From: a virus
Virus record (IMG/VR): IMGVR_UViG_3300042554_000768
Span: 1 to 45,630 of that record
Reading direction: 5' to 3' (one strand)
Length of the DNA: 45,630 nucleotides
The notes below the pieces were generated by a model that had not been told where the DNA came from, ran no database searches, and saw only the letters and a list, made by a program, of their open reading frames with translations. Both the position numbers and the translations under genes were made by a program. Numbering within the stretch: the stretch's first letter is position 1; every line of letters begins with the position of its first letter. Positions 28,788 to 36,841 of the stretch are shown here, piece by piece.

Positions 28788-31305
28788 GAACGAGAACCCG
28801 ATGGAAGAGGCCCAAGAAGAGTTGGGCGAGATGTTTGATCTTCCCGAGGAGGTTTTGGACGTTGAGGACACTGAGGACGGTGGTGCAATTGTTCGTTTTG
28901 GCGACGAAGAGGGTGAAGAGGGTGGTGTAAACCTAGAATTTTATGCAAATTTGGCTGAAACCTTGCCTGAGAGCGAGATGGAGGCGGTTGCGCAGGAGTT
29001 TTTGGGGTTAATTGAGCGTGACAAAGAGGCGCGCAAGAAGCGTGATGAGCAATATGAAGAGGGATTGCGACGGACGGGCTTGGGAGATGATGCACCGGGC
29101 GGGGCTGCGTTTTCTGGTGCAAGTCGAGTTGTGCATCCCATGCTCACGGAGGTATGCGTTGACTTCTCTGCCCGCGCTATTAAGGAGCTTTTCCCGGCTG
29201 CGGGGCCAGTAAAGGACTTTATTGTTGGTGATGAGACTCCGGCGAAGGTTGCCAAGGCTCGTCGGAAGACGAATTATTTTAATTGGCAGTTGACGCAGCA
29301 GATGCCTGAGTTTCGGGCCGAGTTGGAGCAGTTGCTGACTCAGGTTCCGCTGGGTGGTGCTCAGTATTTGAAGTTGTCATGGGATGGCAACAAGAAGCGT
29401 CCGGTGCCGTTGTTTGTTGCGATTGACGATGTGTATTTGCCCTTTGCGGCGACGAATTTTTACTCAGCCGAGCGCAAGACTCACGTTCAGTATGTGACTG
29501 AGATTGAGTATTTGCAGCGTGTAAAGTCTGGGATGTACCGGGATGTGGACTTGACGCCGGTATCTGCTGACCCGGATGTGAGCAAGTCTGAGAAGGCGAA
29601 CGACAAGATTGAGGGCCGTGACGCGCAGGCGTATGACACGGACGGTTTGCGTAAGATTTTCGAGATTTACGCGATTGTGGATCTTGAGGAGGAGTACGGG
29701 TTAGCGCCGTACATTCTTTCGATTGACAAATCGACGGGCAAAGTTCTGAGCATTTATCGGAACTGGCAAGAAGATGACTCCACCATGGAAGAGATGCAGT
29801 GGATCATTGAGTTCCCGTTTGTGCCGTGGCGTGGTGCGTACCCGATTGGCATTCCGCAGATGATTGGCGGCATTTCGGCAGCGGCTACGGGTGCATTGCG
29901 TGCGTTGTTGGACAGTGCGCACATTGCGAATTTCCCGGGCATGTTGAAGTTGAAGGGCGGCCGCGAGGGTGGTCAGTCAGAGCGCATTGATCCGACTGAG
30001 GTCAAGGAGATTGAGGGCGGTGCGTTCAGCGATGACATTCGCAAGATTGCGATGCCGTTGCCTTTTAACCAGCCGTCTCAGGTTCTGTTCTCTCTGCTTG
30101 GCTTTTTGGTGGACGCGGGCAAGAACGTTGTTCGCACCACGATGGAGGAGATGACTGATTCTAGCGCTAACGTTCCGGTTGGCACGCAATTGGCGCGTGT
30201 TGAGCAGGGCATGGTGGTTTTCAGCGCGATTCACGCTCGGTTGCACGATGCGATGGGCCGGACGTTGCGCGTGTTGCATCGTATCAACGCGATGTACTTG
30301 GACGATGACGACATCAAGGACGAAATAGGCGAGTTGTTGGTCAAGCGGTCTGACTTTGACGGCCCGATGGATGTGGTGCCGGTTTCGGACCCCAACATTT
30401 TCTCCGAGGCCCAGCGATTTGCGCAGGTTCAGGCGATTGCCCAGCGTTCGGTGGCGTTGCCTCAGATTTACGACTTGCGCAAAGTAGAAGAGCGCATTTT
30501 GGATCAGTTGAAGATTCCGAATGCCAAGGACTTGTTGGTCCCGGCTGCGAAGCCCAAGGAGATGAATGCGGTCAACGAGAACGTAGCGGCGAGTTTAGGT
30601 CGTCCTATTAGCGCATTCCCCGAGCAGGACCATCTTGCGCACTTGCAGGTACATTTGGACTATCTGACTTCTCCCATTTTGGGAGCTTCGATGTTGATGG
30701 GCCCGCAGTACATTCCCTTGATTATGAATCACATCAAGGAGCACATTGCGCTGTGGTATGCCACACATATTTTTGAGGTGGCTTCACAGGCGGCGGGCCG
30801 CGACATTTCTGAGTTCCAGAAAGAGAAGGCGATTCCGGTGAAGAAAGAGTTTGATCAACTTTTGGCTGCGGCAAGTCAGCGCGTAGTTCCGGATGCCCAG
30901 CGTGCGTTTGGTGCTATTCCGCAGATTGTGCAACAGGCGATGGGCGCTCTTCAGCAGATGGCGCAGCAGAACATGCCGCAAGATCCGAAGGTGCAGGCTC
31001 AGATGGCCGAGGTACAGCGCAAGGCTACGGCGGATCAGGCGAACTTGCAGGTCAAGCAGGCAGAGTTGCAGTTGGCTGCTGCGAAATTGCAGCGTGAAGA
31101 GGCCCAGATGCAGCAGCGTCAGCAAGACAACATGCAGCGCGAGACGATTAAGCAGGATCGGTTGGACAAGCGTCAGGCGGCGGAACTTGAGGTCAAGTTG
31201 GTCACGAATCGCGAAGACAACGATACGGCGAAGCAAATTGCCGCGATGGAAGCGGTTACGGGTGAGAAAGTTGGTGTTTCGACAGGCACAGGTATCAATC
31301 CTTAA
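28777..31305 (+). CDS. Portal protein
   Basis: The 842-residue protein lies directly after terL, as portals do. Features include V-H-P-M-L-T-E-V-C near 112-120, N-Y-F-N-W-Q-L-T near 166-173, a core with I-E-F-P-F-V-P-W-R-G and a Gln-rich coiled coil at about 700-800. These features fit large podovirus-type portals. The Gln-rich C-terminal helix may extend into the head as a barrel, as in P22. The dodecameric portal forms the packaging channel and head-tail joint. The acidic first 60 residues are probably flexible. Confidence 0.9.
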   Translation: MASENENPMEEAQEELGEMFDLPEEVLDVEDTEDGGAIVRFGDEEGEEGGVNLEFYANLAETLPESEMEAVAQEFLGLIERDKEARKKRDEQYEEGLRRTGLGDDAPGGAAFSGASRVVHPMLTEVCVDFSARAIKELFPAAGPVKDFIVGDETPAKVAKARRKTNYFNWQLTQQMPEFRAELEQLLTQVPLGGAQYLKLSWDGNKKRPVPLFVAIDDVYLPFAATNFYSAERKTHVQYVTEIEYLQRVKSGMYRDVDLTPVSADPDVSKSEKANDKIEGRDAQAYDTDGLRKIFEIYAIVDLEEEYGLAPYILSIDKSTGKVLSIYRNWQEDDSTMEEMQWIIEFPFVPWRGAYPIGIPQMIGGISAAATGALRALLDSAHIANFPGMLKLKGGREGGQSERIDPTEVKEIEGGAFSDDIRKIAMPLPFNQPSQVLFSLLGFLVDAGKNVVRTTMEEMTDSSANVPVGTQLARVEQGMVVFSAIHARLHDAMGRTLRVLHRINAMYLDDDDIKDEIGELLVKRSDFDGPMDVVPVSDPNIFSEAQRFAQVQAIAQRSVALPQIYDLRKVEERILDQLKIPNAKDLLVPAAKPKEMNAVNENVAASLGRPISAFPEQDHLAHLQVHLDYLTSPILGASMLMGPQYIPLIMNHIKEHIALWYATHIFEVASQAAGRDISEFQKEKAIPVKKEFDQLLAAASQRVVPDAQRAFGAIPQIVQQAMGALQQMAQQNMPQDPKVQAQMAEVQRKATADQANLQVKQAELQLAAAKLQREEAQMQQRQQDNMQRETIKQDRLDKRQAAELEVKLVTNREDNDTAKQIAAMEAVTGEKVGVSTGTGINP

Positions 31306-31315
31306 GAGGTGATTT

Positions 31316-31477
31316 ATGGCGATCAAACAGCACAAGCTGATGGCAATGGGCGTCAAAGTGACTGGCCAGACGATGCCATCGGGCAACATGCCGAAGGGTA
31401 TGGCGAATGGTAAGGGGGTAAAGGGCGACCCCAAGGCAACGCCCGCTATGATGACTAAGGGGAAGAAAAACGCATGA
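31316..31477 (+). CDS. Small basic protein (53 aa)
   Basis: The ATG follows AGAGGTG at about 5 bases. This Met/Gly/Lys-rich 53-residue protein (M-P-S-G-N-M-P-K-G-M-A-N-G) has no clear fold. Its stop overlaps the next ATG (GCATGA). Similar short basic proteins occur between portal and capsid genes of related phages; they may be minor virion components. Confidence 0.62.
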   Translation: MAIKQHKLMAMGVKVTGQTMPSGNMPKGMANGKGVKGDPKATPAMMTKGKKNA

Positions 31478-31665
31478 TTGAGCGATTGATTGACGAGTTG
31501 GAGTTGGCCAAGGCTCGCGTTGCACACGATGCGATGAAGCGGCAACTAGAAGGTAAGGACGCTCGTTTTGAATATGGCAAGGCAGTGGGCACTTACGCCG
31601 GGTTGCAGGCCGCGATTAATTACATCAATGGTCTTCTAAACGCAGAAGAAGACGAGGAACTTTAA
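31474..31665 (+). CDS. Small helical conserved phage protein
   Basis: This 63-residue protein starts M-I-E-R-L-I-D-E-L-E, contains Y-G-K-A-V-G-T-Y-A-G-L and ends in an acidic tail. It overlaps the preceding gene by 4 bases and lies 2 bases before the GroES-like gene. A recurring small gene of phage head modules; function unknown. Confidence 0.7.
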   Translation: MIERLIDELELAKARVAHDAMKRQLEGKDARFEYGKAVGTYAGLQAAINYINGLLNAEEDEEL

Positions 31666-31667
31666 AA

Positions 31668-32066
31668 ATGTCTAAGTTGAATGAGGCTTTTCCGAGTGTA
31701 GAGCCCGGGTTGATTCCGTTTGGTTCTCGGGTTTTGGTGCAGATTCGTACCGCAAAAAAGACTTCCGAAGGTGGAATCATTTTGCATACGGAGACACGAG
31801 AAACCGAGATTTGGAATACTCAGATTGCAAAGGTAATCACACTAGGGCCGTTGGCTTTTAAAAACCGCAATACGATGGAGTCGTGGCCGGAGGGCAACTG
31901 GTGCAAGCCGGGTGACTTTGTGCGCGTTCCGAAATATGGCGGTGATCGTTGGAAAGTTGCTTTTGGCAAGGACGATCAAGAAGAAGCGCTTTTTGTGATT
32001 TTTAACGACCTTGACATTGTGGGCGGAGTCACTGGCGACCCGCTTTTGATCAAGGCATTTATCTGA
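31668..32066 (+). CDS. groES: GroES-like co-chaperonin
   Basis: This 132-residue protein has the Cpn10 core: I-P-F-G-S-R-V-L-V-Q-I near 16-26, then the mobile loop E-G-G-I-I-L (34-39). A C-terminal strand V-I-F-N-D-L-D-I follows, as in phage co-chaperonins such as T4 gp31. It would replace host GroES on host GroEL to fold a phage protein, most likely the capsid protein encoded 2 kb downstream. No GroEL is in the window. Longer than bacterial GroES (about 97 aa). Confidence 0.88.
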   Translation: MSKLNEAFPSVEPGLIPFGSRVLVQIRTAKKTSEGGIILHTETRETEIWNTQIAKVITLGPLAFKNRNTMESWPEGNWCKPGDFVRVPKYGGDRWKVAFGKDDQEEALFVIFNDLDIVGGVTGDPLLIKAFI

Positions 32067-32073
32067 GGTATTT

Positions 32074-33039
32074 ATGGCTACTGAAAAACTGACTGAAGGC
32101 GACGAGGTTCCTGAAAAGGAAGAATACGTTGCTGTAGAGACCCCCGTCGAAAAACAAGATGACGAGGGCGAAGATCAAGAGGCTTCTGCTGAAGATGCAG
32201 ATGATGAGCGTCTTGCCGAATCAGACGACCAAGACGATGAGCAAACTCAGAATGGCCGTCGCCCGCTGACTCCGGAAGAAAAGCGTGCCCAGCGCCAGCA
32301 GCGCAAGTTCCGCCGCAAGGCTGCGATTGAGCATAAAGAGCGTGAGTTGGCTTTTTTGCGTGCCGAGAACGAAGAGTTCAAGAAGCGCCTTTCTAATGTT
32401 GAAAAGCAGACCAACCAGTTCAACATCAACACGGTTGACCAGCGGCTCAATGAGGCTTTGAACGAAGCCAATATGGCTGAGCGCATTATGGCTAAGGCCA
32501 TTGAGCAGGGTCAGGGCGAAGATGTCACCAAGGCGCTTCAGATTCGTGATGCCGCTATGGAGCGTGCCCGTCAACTGAAGGTGGCTAAGGAACAGGCTGA
32601 AAACACGCAGCCATCTAAGCCGCAAAAAGACCCCCGCGTTGCTGCCTACGCCAAAGAGTGGATTGATGCCAATAACTGGTACGACCCCTCTGGCAAGGAC
32701 GAGGACTCAGCAATCGTTAAGGTGATCGACCAGCGTCTGGCAGCGGAAGGCTACAATCCGGCATCGGAAGATTACTGGATTGAACTTGATAACCGGGTGG
32801 CTCGCAGGCTTCCCCATCGTTACGGAGAGGAATCTGTGGGAAAGCCTAAGGCTAAGCGTGGCGGCCCGCCCGTAGGTGGAAAGCGCGAATATGCGCCGCC
32901 GTCTACCCGTAAAGAGGTCTATATCAGTCCAGAGCGCAAGCAAGCACTTATTGACGCCGGGGTATGGGATGATCCAAACTTGCGTCAGAAGTATATTAAG
33001 CGTTATGCTGAATATGACCGTAATTCTTCTTCTCGCTAA
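32074..33039 (+). CDS. Capsid scaffolding protein
   Basis: This 321-residue protein has a strongly acidic first third (E/D-rich to about 65), then a basic coiled coil (R-R-Q-Q-R-K-F-R-R-K then L-R-A-E-N-E-E-F-K-K-R-L near 75-105) and a more compact C-terminus. This charge pattern, directly upstream of capsid genes, is characteristic of scaffolding proteins that guide procapsid assembly and then leave. No protease motif is visible. Confidence 0.75.
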   Translation: MATEKLTEGDEVPEKEEYVAVETPVEKQDDEGEDQEASAEDADDERLAESDDQDDEQTQNGRRPLTPEEKRAQRQQRKFRRKAAIEHKERELAFLRAENEEFKKRLSNVEKQTNQFNINTVDQRLNEALNEANMAERIMAKAIEQGQGEDVTKALQIRDAAMERARQLKVAKEQAENTQPSKPQKDPRVAAYAKEWIDANNWYDPSGKDEDSAIVKVIDQRLAAEGYNPASEDYWIELDNRVARRLPHRYGEESVGKPKAKRGGPPVGGKREYAPPSTRKEVYISPERKQALIDAGVWDDPNLRQKYIKRYAEYDRNSSSR

Positions 33040-33058
33040 ATAAGGGAGCGAGTTATTT

Positions 33059-33592
33059 ATGAGTGATGAAAGACTGAAGAAAGTTCTTGGCGAAGGTCGG
33101 GAAAGCCGCAGCGCGTATGATCGCGTAGCCACTGAGAGCCGTGAGCTGTCAGACGACGACCGAGTTGAGATGTTTCGTCAGCAGTTTATTCAGGCCGCGT
33201 TGCCTGATCTGCCGAAGATTCCGGGTTACCACACTTGCTGGTTGACCACGACAAACCCTAGAGATTCGATTCAGGCGCGTATTCGACTCGGTTATGAGCC
33301 GATTAAGCCCGAAGAAGTGCCCGGTTGGGAGTACGCTTCGATTAAAACTGGCGAATGGACGGGGTTTATTGGGGTTAACGAGATGTTGGCTTTCAAGCTC
33401 CCGATGTCGCTGTACAAACGGTACATGCATGCGGTGCATTACGATGCGCCCAATCAGGAAGAGAGCCGACTGGTTAGCGCAAACGAACGCATGCGAGAGC
33501 AGGCTGAAAGCGCTGGTTCTAAGTTGGTCGAAGGTGACGGCATGTCGGCGATTCGGGAATCGTCCAAGGTACGCGCTCCGCAAGAGTGGTAA
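33059..33592 (+). CDS. Conserved capsid-region protein, unknown function
   Basis: This 177-residue protein has F-R-Q-Q-F-I-Q-A-A-L-P, Y-H-T-C-W-L-T-T-T-N-P-R-D, W-E-Y-A-S-I and G-F-I-G-V-N-E-M. I have seen this protein between scaffold and capsid genes of related phages, where it has no assigned function. It may be a minor capsid or assembly protein. GGGAG lies upstream of the start. Confidence 0.72.
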   Translation: MSDERLKKVLGEGRESRSAYDRVATESRELSDDDRVEMFRQQFIQAALPDLPKIPGYHTCWLTTTNPRDSIQARIRLGYEPIKPEEVPGWEYASIKTGEWTGFIGVNEMLAFKLPMSLYKRYMHAVHYDAPNQEESRLVSANERMREQAESAGSKLVEGDGMSAIRESSKVRAPQEW

Positions 33593-33610
33593 CTTGGTTA
33601 CTTATTTTTT
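33589..33610 (+). terminator. Weak intrinsic terminator
   Basis: GTAAC-TTG-GTTAC followed by TTATTTTTT. The 5-bp stem is short, so partial termination at most. It separates the previous gene from the decoration protein gene. Confidence 0.35.
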
Positions 33611-33624
33611 AGAGGGTTTTTAAC

Positions 33625-34188
33625 ATGCCAGCAACCAGTGCAGCTTTTGGTCTGCGCCCGGTTTATCATCCGAGTGGCGTTCTTCGCACCACCGCGATGA
33701 GCATCGAATCCGGGTACGGGTCCAACATTCTCCAGTATCAGCCGGTTTACATTGGCGCTAGCGGTACGATTGAAGCCGCTGCCGCTACTGAGGCGGCTAT
33801 TGTCGGTACGTTCATGGGTGTCGAGTTCACCGACTCCGATGGGCGACGTCGCGTCAGCAACAAGTGGACGGCCAACACGGTCGCTTCCGATGTTGTGGCT
33901 TATGTGACGACTGATCCCGCCATCGTGTACGAGATTCAGGCGAACAGCTCGCTTGTGATCACGGACATCGGCGCTCAGGCCGACTTCGCCAGCGTCACTG
34001 CCGGTAGCACCACCACGGGCCTCTCTGCGGCCATGTTGGACGTTGCCCAGAAGACGACTTCCGGTAACGAAATCCTTCGCGTTATTGGTCTCGGCGCCGA
34101 GGTCAACAATGCTTGGGGTGACGCTTATACCATCGTTCAGGTCCAGATCAGCCAGCACCAGTACGTGGCTGACAAGGCCGCATTCTAA
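33625..34188 (+). CDS. Head decoration-type capsid protein
   Basis: The 187-residue beta-rich protein starts A-T-S-A-A-F-G-L-R-P-V-Y-H-P-S-G, a start I recognise from phage capsid accessory proteins encoded immediately before the major capsid gene. It is small, Thr/Ala/Val-rich and lacks Cys, fitting a surface stabilising protein. GAGGG lies about 9 bases before the ATG. Decoration function is inferred from family and position. Confidence 0.75.
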   Translation: MPATSAAFGLRPVYHPSGVLRTTAMSIESGYGSNILQYQPVYIGASGTIEAAAATEAAIVGTFMGVEFTDSDGRRRVSNKWTANTVASDVVAYVTTDPAIVYEIQANSSLVITDIGAQADFASVTAGSTTTGLSAAMLDVAQKTTSGNEILRVIGLGAEVNNAWGDAYTIVQVQISQHQYVADKAAF

Positions 34189-34202
34189 AGGAGGACTAGA
34201 AC

Positions 34203-35117
34203 ATGGCAGTCCCAATGCGTAGTACTGACTTTCGTTCCATTGTTGAGCCGATTCTTAATGAGGCTTTCGATGGCGTTTATGACCAGCGTGCTGACGAGTG
34301 GAAGCAAGTATTCGTCCAGCAGCAGGGCATTCCCCGTAACTACCACGAAGAGCCGGTCCTGTATGGCTTCGGCGCTGCTCCGGAACTCCCGGACGGCACG
34401 GCAGTCAATTACGACTCCGGCGGCGTGCTCTTCATTCAGCGTTATGTCTACAAGGTCTATGGCCTTGCATTCGCGCTGACGAAGGTGCTCGTGGAAGATG
34501 GTGACCACATCCGTATCGGCCAGACCTACGCGAAGCATCTCGCGCAGTCGCTGATCGAAACGAAGGAAACCCTCTGCGCCAACGTGCTGAACCGTGCCTT
34601 CACGGCGGGCTACAACGGCGGCGACGGCGTAACGCTCGTCAATGCCAACCACCCCATCGCGACCGGCACCTTCAGCAATCAGCTCACCACCCCGGCTGCG
34701 CTCTCGCAGACCTCGCTGGAGCAGCTCCTCATCCAGATCCGCAACGCTGTTGACAACAACGGCAAGCGCATCCGGCTGAACCCGGAGAAACTCGTGGTGT
34801 CGCCGTCGAACGTGTTCCAAGCGGAAGTGCTCCTCAAGAGCGTCCTCCGTACCGGCACGGCTGACAACGACATCAACCCGGTGAAGTCGATGGGCCTCCT
34901 TGCTGGCGGTCAGGCCAACCTCTCGCGTCTTACCTCGACCACCGCGTGGTGGATCAAGACGGATGCGCCGGAAGGTCTGAAGTTGATGATGCGTCGTGGT
35001 CTGGAGAAGTCAATGGAAGGCGACTTCGAGACCGACAGCACGCGTTTCAAAAGTACAGAACGCTACGCAGTCGGATTCACCGATCCTCGGACGGTGTACG
35101 GCACGGCTGGCGTTTAA
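34203..35117 (+). CDS. Major capsid protein (HK97-fold, Mu gpT-like)
   Basis: The 304-residue protein has the features of phage major capsid proteins related to Mu gpT: an N-terminal helix with F-R-S-I-V-E-P-I-L-N-E-A-F, A-F-A-L-T-K-V-L-V-E-D near 90-100, and N-A-N-H-P-I-A near 148. N-P-E-K-L-V-V-S-P near 198-206 and a C-terminal strand with Y-A-V-G-F-T-D-P-R follow. AGGAG lies 8 bases upstream. From about 34400 codons are markedly C-ending, unlike its neighbours, which suggests selection for high expression or a different origin. Confidence 0.9.
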   Translation: MAVPMRSTDFRSIVEPILNEAFDGVYDQRADEWKQVFVQQQGIPRNYHEEPVLYGFGAAPELPDGTAVNYDSGGVLFIQRYVYKVYGLAFALTKVLVEDGDHIRIGQTYAKHLAQSLIETKETLCANVLNRAFTAGYNGGDGVTLVNANHPIATGTFSNQLTTPAALSQTSLEQLLIQIRNAVDNNGKRIRLNPEKLVVSPSNVFQAEVLLKSVLRTGTADNDINPVKSMGLLAGGQANLSRLTSTTAWWIKTDAPEGLKLMMRRGLEKSMEGDFETDSTRFKSTERYAVGFTDPRTVYGTAGV

Positions 35118-35127
35118 GTGCTTGATT

Positions 35128-35149
35128 TCTAGGGATATTTTTTCCTAGA
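35128..35149 (+). terminator. Hairpin after the capsid gene
   Basis: TCTAGG/CCTAGA inverted repeat with an ATTTTTT loop lies just after the capsid stop. It may terminate or slow transcription, and it overlaps the next promoter's -35 box. Confidence 0.4.
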
Positions 35150-35175
35150 CAGCCTCTTGCCCGGTGCTGTATGAT
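35146..35175 (+). promoter_or_regulatory. Predicted promoter of the GIY-YIG gene
   Basis: TAGACA (35146-35151), 18 bases, TATGAT (35170-35175); both boxes are 5/6. It would let the inserted endonuclease gene be expressed independently. AGGAG follows about 5 bases before the ATG at 35206. Confidence 0.5.
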
Positions 35176-35205
35176 TGAGGCTCTTATTGAAATAGGAGTC
35201 GCATC

Positions 35206-36141
35206 ATGCAGACACCGGGCAAGTTTTATGTGTACGTTTATCTTGATCCCCGTCCGGGGAAAGGGCTTCAGCCTATCTACGTTGGTAAAGGCACCGTAGA
35301 TTTAGACCGCGCTAGTGACCACTGGGAGCGTCGGTGCGTTAATCCATTTTTGCAACGAGTGCTCGATAAGATTCGAGCAGCGGGCCTTGTTCCGCAAATT
35401 ACGATTGCTGCTTACATGGATAGCGAAAACGAAGCCTTTGCTATGGAGTGCGATTTGATTGCTGAGTATGGGCGGCGAGATTTGCGAACTGGATCGCTTT
35501 GTAATTTAACTAGCGGAGGGCAAGGCACCGCCGGAAGAAAATGGACAGAAGAACAGCGGAAAAGGTTTTTCTCTAGTTTGACTCCGGAATGGAAAGCGTT
35601 AGTTAGTGAAATTAGAAAAACGCTTTGGCAAAAGCCTGAATACCGTAAAAAGCAAATAGCAAAAATTCATAAGAACGCCGCCGACCCTGCCCACCGCGCC
35701 AAACTCCGGGCAGCGATTCTGAAGAGCCGTACTGAGGAGGTACGCAATCGGATCAGCGTAGTGATGCGTGAGAACTGGCAGTCTGAGGAGTACCGGGCTA
35801 AGCAGGCAGCGAGCAGAGCTGAGGCGCACGCCAGACCGGAGGAAAAGTCTCGCAAGAGCGCGGCGTCAAAAAAGGTGTGGACACAGCACCGCGATAAGAT
35901 TAGTCTTGCAATTAGGACCGCGAAATCGACTCCGGAGCGCCGCGCTGAGGCTAGTAAAAAGTCTAAAGCGTATTACGAGAGTGAAGACGCTCGTAAAGCA
36001 GCAGGGGAGTATGCGAAGGCGTATAATACGCCGGAAGTTCGCGCAGCGAAAGCGGAATTGTTAAGGCAGCGTTGGGCAGATCCTGAGTTTAAAGCAAAGA
36101 TGCTAGCGAAGAGGAAGTCCAAAGCGGCGGAGGCAAAATAG
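35206..36141 (+). CDS. GIY-YIG homing endonuclease-like protein
   Basis: In the 311-residue protein residues 5-90 form a GIY-YIG domain: Y-V-Y-V-Y-L-D, Y-V-G-K-G (25-29), an acidic M-E-C-D-L-I-A-E-Y helix and N-L-T-S-G-G-Q-G. A long basic region follows with repeats of the form (S/T)-P-E-x-R-x-x-x-S or D-P-x-x-R-A-K, like NUMOD-type DNA-binding repeats. It lies between the capsid gene and small virion genes with its own promoter, as free-standing homing endonucleases do. Confidence 0.85.
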   Translation: MQTPGKFYVYVYLDPRPGKGLQPIYVGKGTVDLDRASDHWERRCVNPFLQRVLDKIRAAGLVPQITIAAYMDSENEAFAMECDLIAEYGRRDLRTGSLCNLTSGGQGTAGRKWTEEQRKRFFSSLTPEWKALVSEIRKTLWQKPEYRKKQIAKIHKNAADPAHRAKLRAAILKSRTEEVRNRISVVMRENWQSEEYRAKQAASRAEAHARPEEKSRKSAASKKVWTQHRDKISLAIRTAKSTPERRAEASKKSKAYYESEDARKAAGEYAKAYNTPEVRAAKAELLRQRWADPEFKAKMLAKRKSKAAEAK

Positions 36142-36223
36142 TTCTAGGTGTAACCAGCCCATCAGACCGGCCTAGCGGACGATGCATAGACGGATGGGCG
36201 ACTCATGCATGAGGTAACTTTCA
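36142..36223. other. Gap with palindrome after the GIY-YIG gene
   Basis: The 82-base gap holds GCCCATC...GATGGGC arms (about 36157-36199) and the perfect palindrome CTCATGCATGAG (36202-36213). It may be an RNA structure or the edge of the inserted endonuclease gene. No gene is seen. Confidence 0.4.
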
Positions 36224-36493
36224 ATGGCTAGTACACGTTTTTCTGGTCCTGTAAATTCTGATAACGGCTTTTCTGGTTCGGTGATGACGGCGGGTTCAGC
36301 GAACATTACGACGCTGACTTCGGCTTCGGGCACGATTACGAACCTGTTGACGACCACCCTGACGATTGGCAGCACCAAGATTATTGAAGGCAGCGGCGTG
36401 TCGGGACTGGTCTCGGCTCAGCTTGGCTATCTGCAGGTGATGGTTGGCGCTAACACTCGTTATATTGGGTTGTTCCGCAGCTTCACTCTGTAA
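36224..36493 (+). CDS. Small virion protein with fibre-like repeat
   Basis: This 89-residue Ser/Thr/Gly-rich protein contains S-A-N-I-T-T-L-T-S-A-S-G-T-I-T-N-L (25-41), the same motif as the repeats of the long tail fibre at the right end of the window. DNA is about 79% identical over 67 bases (36302-36368 against 44809-44875). It is probably a small head- or tail-fibre protein. Function inferred. Confidence 0.68.
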   Translation: MASTRFSGPVNSDNGFSGSVMTAGSANITTLTSASGTITNLLTTTLTIGSTKIIEGSGVSGLVSAQLGYLQVMVGANTRYIGLFRSFTL

Positions 36494-36514
36494 TTTTTTT
36501 GCGGAGGTGTCGCC

Positions 36515-36841
36515 ATGCGTCCTGTTGTATTTACTATTAGCGGGGCAGCGGGAACGTCTGCGGTTTGCCCGTTAGATCACTATATTTCTCCGTTTAACGT
36601 TGCCTTGGGTGGTACGGTTACGGGGACGGTGAACTATACGGTGCAGTACACGTTTGACGACGTTTTTGCTGCGAATTACGACCCATCTTTGGGTAATTGG
36701 GTGAACCACCCGAGCATGACTTCGCTGACTGCGAGTGGGGATTCCAACATTGCGTATCCTGTTCGGGGTGTGCGATTGGTGCAGAATTCTGGCACTGGCA
36801 CGACGCGACTGTCGATCATTCAGGCTGGTGGTATCGTATGA
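36515..36841 (+). CDS. Small virion-type protein
   Basis: This 108-residue beta-rich protein (T-I-S-G-A-A-G-T, V-Q-Y-T-F-D-D-V-F, G-V-R-L-V-Q-N-S-G-T-G-T) resembles conserved phage structural proteins of unknown function. GCGGAGG lies 9 bases before the start. Its stop overlaps the next ATG. Confidence 0.68.
   Translation: MRPVVFTISGAAGTSAVCPLDHYISPFNVALGGTVTGTVNYTVQYTFDDVFAANYDPSLGNWVNHPSMTSLTASGDSNIAYPVRGVRLVQNSGTGTTRLSIIQAGGIV

Noticed and set aside
30784-31545. 253-codon minus frame across the portal C-terminus
   Set aside because: It is antisense to the well-supported portal and small genes, Leu/His/Arg-rich as expected of a shadow, and has no ribosome site or motif.
33598-34215. 205-codon minus frame opposite the decoration gene
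   Set aside because: Shadow of a recognised capsid accessory gene, with no operon context on that strand.
34185-34820. 211-codon minus frame opposite the capsid gene
   Set aside because: Explained by the C-ending codon bias of the capsid gene, which removes stops on the other strand.
36697-36837. Upstream extension of the coiled-coil protein
   Set aside because: It reads through the 108-residue gene in another frame; the ATG at 36838 overlaps that gene's stop.
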